Assembly (NCBI GenBank): GCA_001643675.2
Contig: LSRY02000011.1
Coordinates: 1,466,001 to 1,530,000 of the forward strand
Length of the DNA: 64,000 nucleotides
Direction: 5' to 3'
DNA from: Monocercomonoides exilis
Taxonomy: Eukaryota > Preaxostyla > Oxymonadida > Polymastigidae
Position 1 is the stretch's first letter; the number at the start of each line of letters is the position of its first letter. Shown here piece after piece: positions 35,962 through 46,670 of the stretch. Both the position numbers and the translations under genes were made by a program. The notes under the pieces are model-generated. The model was given only the letters and a program-made list of their open reading frames with translations. It did not search any database and was not told the DNA's origin.

Positions 35962-36850
35962 AAACCAGAAAACCCTTTTGTGAAATTCATTGCATGCATT
36001 TTTTAAAAAGGATATTGTTGTCAGAAAACTACACTATTCTTATCATTCACAACGAATTTGTTCATGTTTGTTCTTGTTTGGAAAGAATAAATTGGTAAAA
36101 ATGAAAAATTGAAATAGGGATAAAAGCGTCAGCGCTCTTTCAATCTTTTTTGTATTTTTATCTTTGGCAAAGCCCAACAAATAGAAAGAAAGTAAAATTT
36201 TTTCGTGTATGTTGTTATGGTTGTCTCAATAAAACAACATTCAAATAAGGAAAATTGAGAAATTAGTAAAGATTTCTTTGCAATGAAATATGTTTCAACG
36301 TTCCATATTGAAACACAAGTCCGTGGAAACAGTGAGTTTCATTCATATTTTTTGTGATTCAAATCATTGTTTGAATTAACTTTATATTTCTTTCTATAAA
36401 TGAAAATTCCAAAAAGCAGGGTTTTATTGAATCGGTTGAATATTCTTTTTGTTTGTTTCTTGAACAACTTATTTTACATCCTTTTTAAAGGAAAAAAACC
36501 AAGAAATTATTTCAATCTGAAAGATTCAGCGAAAGAGTTTGAAAATCTTGTGGGGAAACGCGTATTTGTGATAGATGTGTAGAATGAACGAATAAAATGG
36601 CATTAGACATGGATATTTTTTAAGTGAAACACAACGCTTCTGGATGAACTGAATTAAAAGGAAAAAAGATTGAAAATGGCTTTAAATTTTGTTCTGAAAG
36701 TTCATATTATTATTTGAACTTTTTTGAATCGTTCATTTTCTTTATTTAAATGAAAATACATGAAATGATTGAAATGTCAAATGAACTTGCTCACACATTC
36801 GGAAATGATCTCAATTGATAATTTCTTGTTTGTTCATATTTTGAAATTTT
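35962..36850. other. Spacer with one possible small gene
   Basis: AT-rich. Besides the low-confidence small frame at 36400-36582, I see nothing definite. A GTGAGT donor-like site at 36332 follows a short open frame from 36290, but it does not join the downstream frame in phase. Confidence 0.4.
36400..36582 (+). CDS. Possible very small gene, unassigned
   Basis: Two open pieces can be joined in phase through a GTTTGT donor: 36400-36450 (MKIPKSRVLLNRLNILF) and 36491-36582 (KKPRNYFNLKDSAKEFENLVGKRVFVIDV plus TAG). The frame is also open without splicing. The intron would be 40 nt, shorter than any other here. The end (ENLVGKRVFVID) faintly recalls the start of Sm/LSm folds but stops there. It may be a chance frame. 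Confidence 0.25.
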   Translation: MKIPKSRVLLNRLNILFVCFLNNLFYILFKGKKPRNYFNLKDSAKEFENLVGKRVFVIDV

Positions 36851-37281
36851 TTAAAATGTTAAGCTTTTTTGTTTATAAAATGCCTTTGCCCTTTTCACGT
36901 CCTTCATTAAACAATTTTTAAATTTAATATGTAAATGCACAACTACAAAATGTATGCATGCCTCTTCAATTTCTGGTCCTGCTTCAGGAACATCTTTGCA
37001 TCGAAATGCTCTGTATACTGCAACGAGAATAAGATAAATCCCAAAGGCAAAAATCAATGCAATAAAAAACTAAAAGATAAAAAATAATATCATCATCGTT
37101 TTCAAATGATCAAAAACATGTTTTGTATTTACCATTGTGTAAGTCAAAAAAAAGTTTTAAATGATCAAACGACAATTGGGTGTGAAAAAAGCGAAGATTT
37201 ATCTTTTACGAGAGAGCTTCCAAAAATGCTTGCACCAACAAATGTGGCCATGATTAAAATCCATTGTATTAAAGTTTTCAT
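36851..37281 (-). CDS. DPM3: DPM3-like subunit of dolichol-phosphate mannose synthase
   Basis: Exons (complement) 37171-37281, 36962-37069 and 36851-36901, all phase 0, giving 89 residues (human DPM3 has 92). Helix 1 starts KTLIQWILIMATFVGASIFG, like the TxxQW start of DPM3. After a short lumenal loop (KDKSSLFSHPIV) comes helix 2, FFIALIFAFGIYLILVAVY. The cytosolic tail RAFRCKDVPEAGPEIEEDVKRAKAFYKQKSL matches the diagnostic 'F.DCP.A..EL...I..AK..L..KG' tail that anchors DPM1 to the ER. It thus supports mannose donor synthesis for GPI anchors and glycosylation. The first donor is GTTTGA and the second is GCATGC, a GC-AG intron (36902-36961). Retaining that intron would leave the frame open but insert 20 residues in the middle of the conserved tail. 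Confidence 0.78.
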
Positions 37282-37590
37282 TGCAAGGAACAAGCAAAGC
37301 AAAATTTGTGAAAAAATAATATGGGCGTTTTTCTTCTTTCTTTGAATATTTAATCTGATTCAACATAAATTCATGATTGAAATCAACAAAATTGACCAAC
37401 TTTTTCCAAATCAATAATGAGAAATTTTATATTCAATAAAAGATAGAACAATGTGAAATATTCTGTCAGTGAAATATTTAATATAATAAAAAATTTGTAC
37501 TTTTTTTTAAAACCCCTTGAAGGACGCATTTAATAACAGTTCCAACAAGAAGGCATATGTTAATTCATTTTGAATCAATTAATATGAATA

Positions 37591-37864
37591 TATGGGTGGT
37601 TATTTTTGAAATCATCACTTTTTTCGGAGTGCTGATTTTTCAAAGGTCTAATGACTTAAGAGAGGAATCATCCTTTTTAAAGAAAAAAGAATGATAAATG
37701 TTTCAAATGAAGACGTGAGAGTTTATCTGCTTGAAGGTACTATCTTTGTTAAAAGTTATAACTTTTCATTGTTCTTTCATCATTTTTCAAAGCGAATTCT
37801 TGAACCGAAATCATTGAGAGAGAATTAATAAATACAAAAATAATCACCTATATAGGTCGATCTT
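37591..37864. repeat. MITE-like element, copy 1
   Basis: Begins near 37594 with GGGTGGTTATTTTTGAAATC and ends near 37862 with the inverse, AATAATCACCTATATAGG. The termini match those of the other copies in this region. No coding capacity. Confidence 0.55.
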
Positions 37865-38105
37865 ATTGAATAATCGTAAATGTTTTCTTAATGCATCAAA
37901 CCAAATTGAATCTTTTTTTGTCTTTTTTTTTATTGCAAATCCATCATATTTCTCCACAATGCATTTATTCTCATATCAAATAGGTTTGAATATTTTAATC
38001 AGCAAAGTGATAGTGTTTGATGAATTTTCTCAAAAAAAATAATAATTCTATTTTTTTCAATTCATTAAATAAACATTTGCAATTATTCAAAAAGAATGAA
38101 ACATC

Positions 38106-38463
38106 AAGGTGATTATTTTTGAAATCATATTTTTTCTAACAAAAATTTCGGTTAAAAAATTTCACTTGAATATTTACAAAAGAACACTGAAAAGAAAAAA
38201 AATACTAATAACAGATATTTATGTTATTCTTTTTGAAAAGTGGCAAATGTTTTATTTTCAAAGAAATCAAAAATTTCATATCTTGATCATATTTCGGTTC
38301 CCGCTCGTGCAACTTCACAGGAATGTGTTTAATAGCATTGTCAAATTATATCCTCCATTTTGGTGAAGTTGCATGAGCGGGAACCGAAATTTGATCAAGA
38401 TATGAAATTTTTGATTTCTTTGAAAATGAAACATTTGCGACTTTTCAAAAAAAGTTACCCATT
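38106..38463. repeat. MITE-like foldback element, copy 2
   Basis: Starts AGGTGATTATTTTTGAAATC and ends ..TTTCAAAAAAAGTTACCC. Internally, 38231-38319 and 38363-38451 are near-perfect inverted arms of about 89 bases (both contain GGTTCCCGCTC or its complement) around a 43-base loop, so it can fold into a long hairpin. Confidence 0.75.
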
Positions 38464-39097
38464 TTTATTTTTATTTCAGCTTCAACGTTTGTTTTAAAAA
38501 TGGTTTTGATGAAATATATCAAAAAAAATTCTTCATTCAATGACATAAAACTTTTGTCAAATCAACACTGCGAAAATTTTTATTATTTTGAAAAATGTTT
38601 AATATCTGAGTTATATAAAAATATTCATTGTTTGTTTTTTTTTTGCAATATATTCATCAAACTTCAATGCAATGGATATATTTTCTCATCCTATTGGTGT
38701 GAATAATTTGATTTGCAAAATAATTTAGTTTAATGAATAAATTGCAAAAAAAAAATCAAACATTGAATATTTTTATTTAACAAACATTTTTAACATTTTC
38801 GACTTTTCAAAAAGAACAATACATTTAAAACCATTTTATGAACTTTACTTATAACCTATATGACAAAAATATTTTTTTATCAAAAAAAATACACAAACCG
38901 ATTGATTTTTCATGATTTGCTAAAAAAATTGAACCATAAGCTTATCATTTTTGAATAACAAATGGAGGAAAATATCTTTCTTTAAGCTTGTTCATTGCAA
39001 AATTAAACTCTTTATATTGATATTTTTTTTGATCACTAAACCCAAGCAAAATTTCTTTTCTTTATGTTATACACCATTTATTATTAAAATTTGGTAA

Positions 39098-39190
39098 ATT
39101 TATTATTCAAAATTGTTAAACTTTTTATTCGAAATAAATAAACTTGTTTTTCGAAATTGGAAAACTTCTCATTCAGAATTAATAAAATTC
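39098..39190. repeat. Degenerate 21-22 bp tandem repeat, related to 22004-22110
   Basis: About four units resembling ATTCAAAATTGAAAAACTTTTT. They continue into the left arm of the 261-bp inverted repeat, and the end of the right arm (40060-40112) repeats them inverted. Confidence 0.6.
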
Positions 39191-40112
39191 AGAATTTTTT
39201 TAAAAATATTTTTTGATATAATATGATCACTGGCTGAGTATCGGAAAGCGAAAAGGATATTAAATTTTTAATTATTCTTAAAAAGGATGAAAAATTGAAC
39301 CCCGATTTTTATTATTTGTGAATAAATATGAAAATTTTTGATTTTTTTAGAAAAAATCATCACCATGGAAAATCGGATAATTTTCAAATGAATTCATCTT
39401 TCACTGTTGGATTGCTCATTATTCAATCATGATTGGTTTTTTTATTAAAATATGTGTGATAATTTTTGAACTCATATTTTTTCTTACAAAAATTTCGGTT
39501 CGATCATTTCTTTAAAATGTTCACAAATGAACACTGAAAAGTGAACAGGCATATTCAAGACCTCTTTATTTATATATCTGATCATGCATTTGTTTTTAAA
39601 ACAGTTGTGACTATTTAAGCACTTGGAAAATATCTTCCTAAATGAAAACAATCTTTGAAAAATCTTCATCCCGAAAAAAGTTTTGATTTCAAAAATAATC
39701 ACCCATATATTCAGAAGATCGATTAAAACAAATGTTGAATTCTGAAAGTGCATTTAATGATTTTTTTATTTATGAAAAATAATTAACTTCATCTTCTTGT
39801 ATTGAAACAAAAAATTTATCTTAAATGAATAATGCATTATCAAACAATGTGAGATGAATTCATTTGAAAATTATCCGATTTTCCATGGTGATGATTTTTT
39901 CTAAAAAAATCAAAAATTTTCATATTTATTCACAAATAATAAAAATCGGGGTTCAATTTTTCATCCTTTTTAAGAATAATTAAAAATTTAATATCCTTTT
40001 CGCTTTCCGATACTCAGCCAGTGATCATATTATATCAAAAAATATTTTTAAAAAAATTCTGAATTTTATTAATTCTGAATGAGAAGTTTTCCAATTTCGA
40101 AAAACAAGTTTA
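39139..40112. repeat. Long inverted repeat: two 261-bp arms, 452-bp loop
   Basis: The left arm 39139-39399 and right arm 39852-40112 are equal in length and appear identical as reverse complements. They begin TAAACTTGTTTTTCG and end CAAATGAATTCATCT on the left-arm strand, with matching interior such as ATCACTGGCTGAGTATCGG. No gene lies in the arms. The loop contains a separate MITE-like copy. Confidence 0.92.
39450..39714. repeat. MITE-like element, copy 3, within the inverted-repeat loop
   Basis: Starts TGTGTGATAATTTTTGAACTC, then TCATATTTTTTCTTACAAAAA in common with copy 2 (TCATATTTTTTCTAACAAAAA), also sharing AATTTCGGTT. It ends GATTTCAAAAATAATCACCC. It fills most of the loop of the 261-bp inverted repeat. 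Confidence 0.65.
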
Positions 40113-40136
40113 ACAATTGATGATGTCACAAATTAT

Positions 40137-40383
40137 TGAGTAATAATTTTTGAAAAGTCGCAAATGTTTAATTATCAAATTATTCAAAATTTTCATATTC
40201 TGCTCTAATTTCTGTCACAGCTCATGAATCTTCTCATGAATGTTTGAATTATTATTATAAAGAAATGGATTTTATTATTTTGAAGTTTGGTTTGTGTTTA
40301 CAAAAATCTGAGCAAAATATGAAATTTTTGATTTATATGAAAATTAAACATTTGCGACTTTTCAAAAATTATCACCCTATTAT
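40137..40383. repeat. MITE-like foldback element, copy 4
   Basis: Terminal segments TAATAATTTTTGAAAAGTCG at 40140 and CGACTTTTCAAAAATTATCA near 40360 are inverse copies, extending inward through CAAATGTTTAAT for about 35-60 bases with decay. The ends match the right end of copy 2 (ACATTTGCGACTTTTCAAAA). Confidence 0.7.
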
Positions 40384-41078
40384 GTTATTATATCAATAAC
40401 GTTTGCATTCAAACGTGAAAATCAAGTTTATTCAGAAATCTGAGAAAGTTCATAAAAGCTTTTAGAAAACTATTTTTTTGTTATAAGAAAAAAATTACTA
40501 GAAGGTTCATTTTTTCTCTTAAACGGTGAACAATTTCACCTCAAAATCTCAAGGATCATATCAAAACAGAGAAATACATATCCTTTCAAAACGCAATAGC
40601 GGAATACAATCAAAACAAATAGATTAAAGTTCAAATTCAGACAAAAAAGCAAAAATTGATTGGAAAAAGTGCTTTTTTTTCCCAAAAAAATGTTGCGAAT
40701 ATAAATAAATCAGTACAAGGGTTCCTGAATTTTGCAAAAATTAATAATTCTATTTTCTCAGTTTCAACATGCAACTAGATTTTATTTTCATATGAAGACA
40801 ATAATTAATTTTAAAAACTGTCTCAAGTTTAATTTTTGTTCTTAGTAGCGTCTTGTGCAAAAGTTATCTTTAACTTGAGAATAAATATGATATTGTTTCA
40901 TAACGACTCAGTAATTTAATAAAGTCTATAATAAATATCTTTTAGAAAGTTTTCTTTATGAACTTAATACCATAATAAGTTTCAAATTGATAACTGTTAT
41001 TTATTAAACATTTTGTCTGGCAGTTATCTGGCTTATAAAAAGGCTGCTCTAGAGTGATACATCAAATAAATTTGCAAT

Positions 41079-44000
41079 ATGGAACAAGACAGGCAATCAT
41101 ATCAAAATCAAGGAAGAGAGGGGACTTCAACTCAACAACGCGATGATAATTTTTCGAAATTTGACCAAGCTCTTTTTAATTATTTTTATCCGTTATATGT
41201 TCAGGCTTGAATTATTCCTCCTTATTTATGTTCATGTCAAATTATGATTTTTCGTTAAATTTGGTTTTTTAGCGGAAGCATCCAAATTCAAAGTGGCAAG
41301 TCTTTTTATGGGGAATCTTCACTTTGCAAATGTTGACACTGAGTTTTTTTGCTGTTGATGTTAAAACAAATAAGATAGAACCATTTTCATATGTTTGCTT
41401 TTTGGTTTATACAAACAGTTTTCTAATCATATTACATATTTTTTTTTGGTTTTGCTTAGTATCTAGGATTTGTTGATTTTACTTCATTTGGACTTCTTGC
41501 AAAAGAAAACATTGTTTTTGTTTCAATCGGACTTTTATCTTTTCAAATGGTCATTATTCTTTATCAATTATTCACTGCTGTATTTTTGAAGAAGATTTTA
41601 ACAACCCAACCATGGATCTTATCGTTCTTGCGTTGGATGATATCAGTTGTACTTTGCATATTTTACATTCCAATGATCACTTTAGGAATTTCTGTTTTCG
41701 ATTGCCACAAGAATGACAGCGGATTTTTAGTTGTAAGAGGAACAGATTCATTTTCCTGTTTTGGCACATCTGCAATCCAAATTGTTGGAGGAGTTCTCTC
41801 TGTCATTCATCTTCTTATACTATTCTTCTTCTCAACAGCAGTCCGCGCATTCATCTTTAACCACAATCAGAAGCATGGAGGCTTTTTCTCATGTTCTGCG
41901 AGCACGCCTCAGGTGCTTGTGAACATTTTGACGTATGGGCTTGTGTTTGCGATGCGGATGCTCTACGGATGGCCGTTTTGGCGCGGGGTGGTGACGGTGG
42001 GGACATCAGTGGTTCTGGTTGTGTACTTTGTGAGCTTCCAGCCGTTCCACCACATCCAGGGCAACATCCTGTTTGCCTCCACATTTGTCATTTTCGGAAC
42101 AATGCGTCTCTTTCTGGAAATCGGAATCGCAGTCAAAAACGCTGCTGCCTCACTTGTCGCCTTCATCGTGTTTGCCGTCGTCGGCGTGGTGGCGTCCGTG
42201 GCGCTGGTGATTCTGGTGGTGAAGCTTTCTCTGCGGAGGCGGCAGAAGCTGTGGGTGCTTCCCGACGAAGAGAAAGACGCCGAAGCCGACGGCAAGTACG
42301 AGCGGCAGCTGAACTCCCACACGCCGTCGCTGCTGCCCCTTCCGCAGCAGCAGAGCCAGCCAATCACGTATCATCTGTCTTCGCTGCAGTACTCACTCAC
42401 CCAGGCAGAGCTTAATGTCCCCCGCGTCAAGGACCCCAGCAAGCTCGAGCCATCGCTGCGGTTTCTGCAGCTGAAGCGCTACCGCACGCCCGACCGGATC
42501 GACTTTGCAGATGCGATGTACACGCAGGCCATGCAGCACTTTCCCCACAACGCAGAGCTGGCGTTTGCCTTTGCGAACTACCTCTCATCCTACCGCAAGA
42601 ACTACGTCAAAGCGGCCACTGTGTTCCGGAAGGCGCGCACGTCGAATCCGCACGTGATTCTGCGCTTTGTGCTGTTTTGCAAGACGAAAGGCGGAACTGA
42701 CAACGACAGCAGCGGCGGGGCGAATCTGAGTGCTGGGAGTGAGCTATCATCGTTGACGTTCAAGTCGCTCCTGTCGCAGGCGGAGGAGCACCACGAGAAC
42801 GCAAAGTCAGCCATGAAGGACTTCTTCGAGAACATGATTATGCAGAAGCCGAATCTGAAGGCGATTCCACAGGCGCTGACGCAGATTGTGACGAGCGAGG
42901 AGAAGGCGCGGAAGTGCTATGAGGAGCTGCTGGTGTCTCATCCGCAGAACACACAAGTGATGCGGTGCTATGCGAAGCTGCTGCTGGACATCTACGACGA
43001 CGAAGACAATGCAGACATGATCCTGTTGCATGCTGATCAGATTGAAGAGGACGGGACGATGTCTGGCACACTCCCTGCTGCTATTAGCGGCTCGTTGACA
43101 GACATTGGCAGCATCACAGGAGCATCGGGGGTGTATCAGCAGGAAGACAGGATGAGCAAGTTCAGCGGGGTGTCTGCGTTTTCGATGTCGAAGAAGAAGA
43201 GGAAGAAGAAGAAGAAAAAGAAGACGAATGCCATTTTGACAGAGTTTGCGAGCGGGTCGAATGCGGACGAAGGGTCGGAGAAAGCGAAGCTGCTGTCATT
43301 AGTGATTATGCTGCATATTCTTGTCATTCTTGTTCTTTTGATTGGCCTCATCCTGTACATCGTGCTGGCCAACAACTACATGCAGCAGATTTCCAACCTC
43401 CGAGAAGTCTCCAACGTGGCTGCAGACTCCTGCCGCCTTGCTCCTCTTTCGCTGCAGTTTCTGGCACATGAGTTCAACCACAACTTCGAATACAACCCGA
43501 CCGACGAGGACGCAGAGACGCTGACGTCTGTGCAGACGCTGCAGAATGAGCTGACCTCGCTCTCCAACCACCTCCAGACGCTGCTCACGTCTGTGTATGA
43601 CCTGACGTCGTTGACAGGGCCGTGGGAGACGATGGATGTAGAGACGTATATCTTCACGACGTGGGACGATCCAGCACAGGACAACATCACCGTCGTGAAG
43701 ACACAGGACCTGCAGATGTCGACGCTGATGTGGGCACTCTCTTCACTCGCTCAGAAGGCAGGGCAGTTGGGCTGTGCAACATTTGGCATCAACCGCCGGG
43801 GAAAGAAGCACCCGATCTACGACAGCTACCACCCAGACACGTGCTACATGATCTTCAACACCCTGCAGCCCATCCTCGATGCTTGCAAAAGAGCGATGTT
43901 TTCGTACTGGGAACAGACAAAGAGCATCACAAACTCCATCGTCGTCATCTACACGACGTGTGTGCTGGCTCTGATTGGCTTCGTGGCGACGCTGATGCTG

Positions 44001-46670
44001 GTGATCTATCTGTACTACACTCTGAAATGTGACAGAGAGCGGAAGCGGGTCTATCAGCGGCTGTTGGACGTGCCGAAGACGAAGATGCAGTTTGTGCTGC
44101 GGAGGCTGCTGCAGAGCGACGATGACAGCACAAACGACTCGGCATTGTTGATGACTGCCACGCAGCAGGACTTGGAGGATGAGGAGATCGAAGGAGGGCT
44201 CGATGGAAGTGGCGGGGCGCTGGCGGCAGACAATTCAGAGGTGCGCTCGGCAATTGCAGAGTATGAAGACACACAGGCTGAGGGAGAACAGTCAGAATCA
44301 CCGGAGTTTGCGAGGAGTGCGTGGAAGCAGAGGGAGAATGCGAGCAAAGGAAGGAGGGAAGGCAGCAATGGAGCTGGAATTATTGGCAGTGAGCATCGTG
44401 GCACTGAAACTAAAAACAACGGCAAGACTCGAGGATCACCAGGTGCCCAGAGCGAGGTGAATGACTCAGATGCTGACAGCATGCGGTCATACACGTCGAA
44501 TTCACACACACCGAACATGGAGCTTGGCATAGCGAGGGCTCATCCGAACCGCCCTCTGTCGATTGTGCACTCTCAACAGGCGTCTGCTTCGGATGACTAC
44601 AGAGAGAGGAGCGACCGCGAACAAGAAGAGATGATATTCAGCAGCAAGTCAGAGAAGATGCTCAACAACGTGCCAGGACAGTCACCGAAGCCAGGGGATG
44701 AGAACAAACAAGGTGCAGAAAGCATGCCCAACACGTTCCGGAACATGAACAGCAACAGCACGACACACTCCTCTTCTTCGCTCAAGCAGCACAGCAGCAA
44801 CGGGATGCTTGGCTTCCAGATGATGGCAGGACAGAGTCCGCCTGGGCAGACGCCACCGCAACAGCAGCAGCAGCCACTGGTTGGGTTCAACTCGAGCCAG
44901 CCGCGCTATCCGATGGGCCATCCGTTTATGATGCCACTTGGCGGAGGAGCACCTTCGCCGATGCTGATGATGGCGCCTTCAGAGAACTCGTCTTTGCTGA
45001 AGATGATGTTTGCGAGGGCGTCGGGAGAAGGCAAAGAGACAGGGATGATGGCGAGTGGGATGCAGTCGCCGATGCAGATGCAGATGCAGCCAATCTCACA
45101 AGGGCAGTTTCAAGGACAGGGGCAGGCGCAAATGCAAGGGCAGAACCAGAAGCACACACAGAAAGGACATCAGATGACGGAAGAAGAAGAGGACGAAGCG
45201 ATGAGAGGGTTTGTCAGGCATGCAGTGGAAGACACTCGGTGGGAGGAGAAGCTGGAGGCTGACACGCAAAAGCTGCAGGAGTATTATGAAGAGCTACCTT
45301 CGCCTATAACCCGCAGCATGGTGATGCACATTGTGTCTTCGATGGTGTTTGGCCTGCTTGTGGTGGGGGCGTCAGTGATTGTGGTGAATGTGTTTGTGAA
45401 CGAGTACTCGAACACAGCAGCAAATGTCGTCACTTCGGGACTCCGCACATCAGCCCTTGCGCAGATTGAGTATCTATCCATGCGGCTGGCTTTCCTGTTC
45501 AACAACATCAACACTGTGGAGTATGTCAAGTTCTCCCACAACTCGAACCCTGTGTGGGGGGACTCGTCGCATGTGAGTGACCAGCCAGAGGTGATTATGC
45601 AGCTGCTGGTGGGAGTCTCTGACTACTTCCAGCACATCCACTCACGCTGTCACTATGGCATGACACAGTACGGAGTGACCAATGACACACTGCTCGACCA
45701 GATTCCTGTGCGCCGCCTGTCAAAAGCGAACAACGAGCGGGCGCTGCTGAAGGAGTCGAACTGCTTCCTCGAGTCTGAGGAGGCGTGTGAGGCGGCTGTG
45801 CCCACGCGCATTTTTGGGATTTCGCCGCCGATTTATGGGCTGTCGATGCTGATCTCGAAGATGCGGCTGAGCATCGAGCGGATGCAGCAGGAGGACTATG
45901 CGACGTTTGGGGAGCAGACGGAGGAGCTGAGGTTTATTGCGACGGCGATGCGGTATGACCTGAGGGAAGGGATAGATGGTCTGACGTCGACGATCATGGA
46001 GACAGGGGTGGACGAGGTGAAGCTGTCAGAGACGATTATGTTTGTGGTGTTTGTGCTGTGTGTGATTGTGTTTATGTCGTCGCTGTGCTTCAACTCCCTC
46101 CCTTGGATGAAGGCGATCCTGCGCATCAACAACGAGAGTGCGAAGCTGATGGAGCTGCTGCCAGTAGATGAAGACGATGCCGAGATGGTGATGACTGATG
46201 CGATGAAGACGAGGTACCATCCGCTCGACTTTGGAAGAGAGAAGCTGATTGACTCCGCACTGCAGGTGCTCGATGCGATCAAGCAGAAGGAGCCTCTTTC
46301 GGCTGTGCTGCAGACACACTCGGCGCTGGTGACGGCGACATTCCGGCAGTTCAGTGAGGAAGAGAGAGAGATGAAGGAGAGGGACTACCCAGAGCTGGAG
46401 GAGCATGCGAAGGAGCATCTCATCATCCGGCAAAGATTGACGCTTATTGGAGACCAGTTCAGACTCGAAAACGAGGCTGCGACGGCAACAGCAAGGAGGG
46501 CTCTGATCAGGCTGTATGACAAGCATTTCACAGAGGACGATGTTGAGTTGGGGAATTTCATTCCGATGGAGGAGAAGGAGCCGGAAGAAGTGGAAGAAGA
46601 AGGAGAAGATTACGTGCCTTCAGAAGACAAGGGAGCGATAGTTGCATCACTTGATCCTGAGTGGCACTGA
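41079..46670 (+). CDS. Tiny-macrocysts-like (TmcB/C-type) polytopic membrane protein
   Basis: Exons 41079-41204 (or to 41198), 41273-41392 and 41460-46670, about 1818 residues. The N-terminus (DQALFNYFYPLY.., PNSKWQVFLWGIFTLQML) leads into eight or so hydrophobic helices up to about residue 330. A cytosolic part follows with a TPR/HAT-like stretch (YTQAMQHFPHNAELAFAFANYLSSYRKNY..). Two further modules each have a helix, an extracellular loop of 150-200 residues and another helix (about 680-920 and 1330-1600). Between them lies a Gln/Met/Ser-rich disordered segment, and the protein ends acidic. This layout is that of Dictyostelium tiny macrocysts B/C-like proteins; the precise function is unknown, perhaps sensory. 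Intron 1 could start GTTCAG (41199) or GCTTGA (41205), both in phase; GCTTGA fits the local donor pattern better. From 41890 the exon is clearly more GC-rich than its surroundings. Confidence 0.82.

Larger units (their letters stand above)
37282..41078. other. Repeat-rich gene-free region
   Basis: Between the DPM3-like gene and the tiny-macrocysts-like gene I find no supported gene. The region is very AT-rich and is dominated by the foldback elements listed separately. The remainder (40384-41078) is AT-rich unique-looking DNA that should include the promoter of the downstream gene. Confidence 0.6.

Noticed and set aside
38109-38706. Two short plus-strand frames in the MITE region
   Set aside because: They cross the hairpin arms of a repeat element and are Lys/Ile/Phe-rich with no motif.
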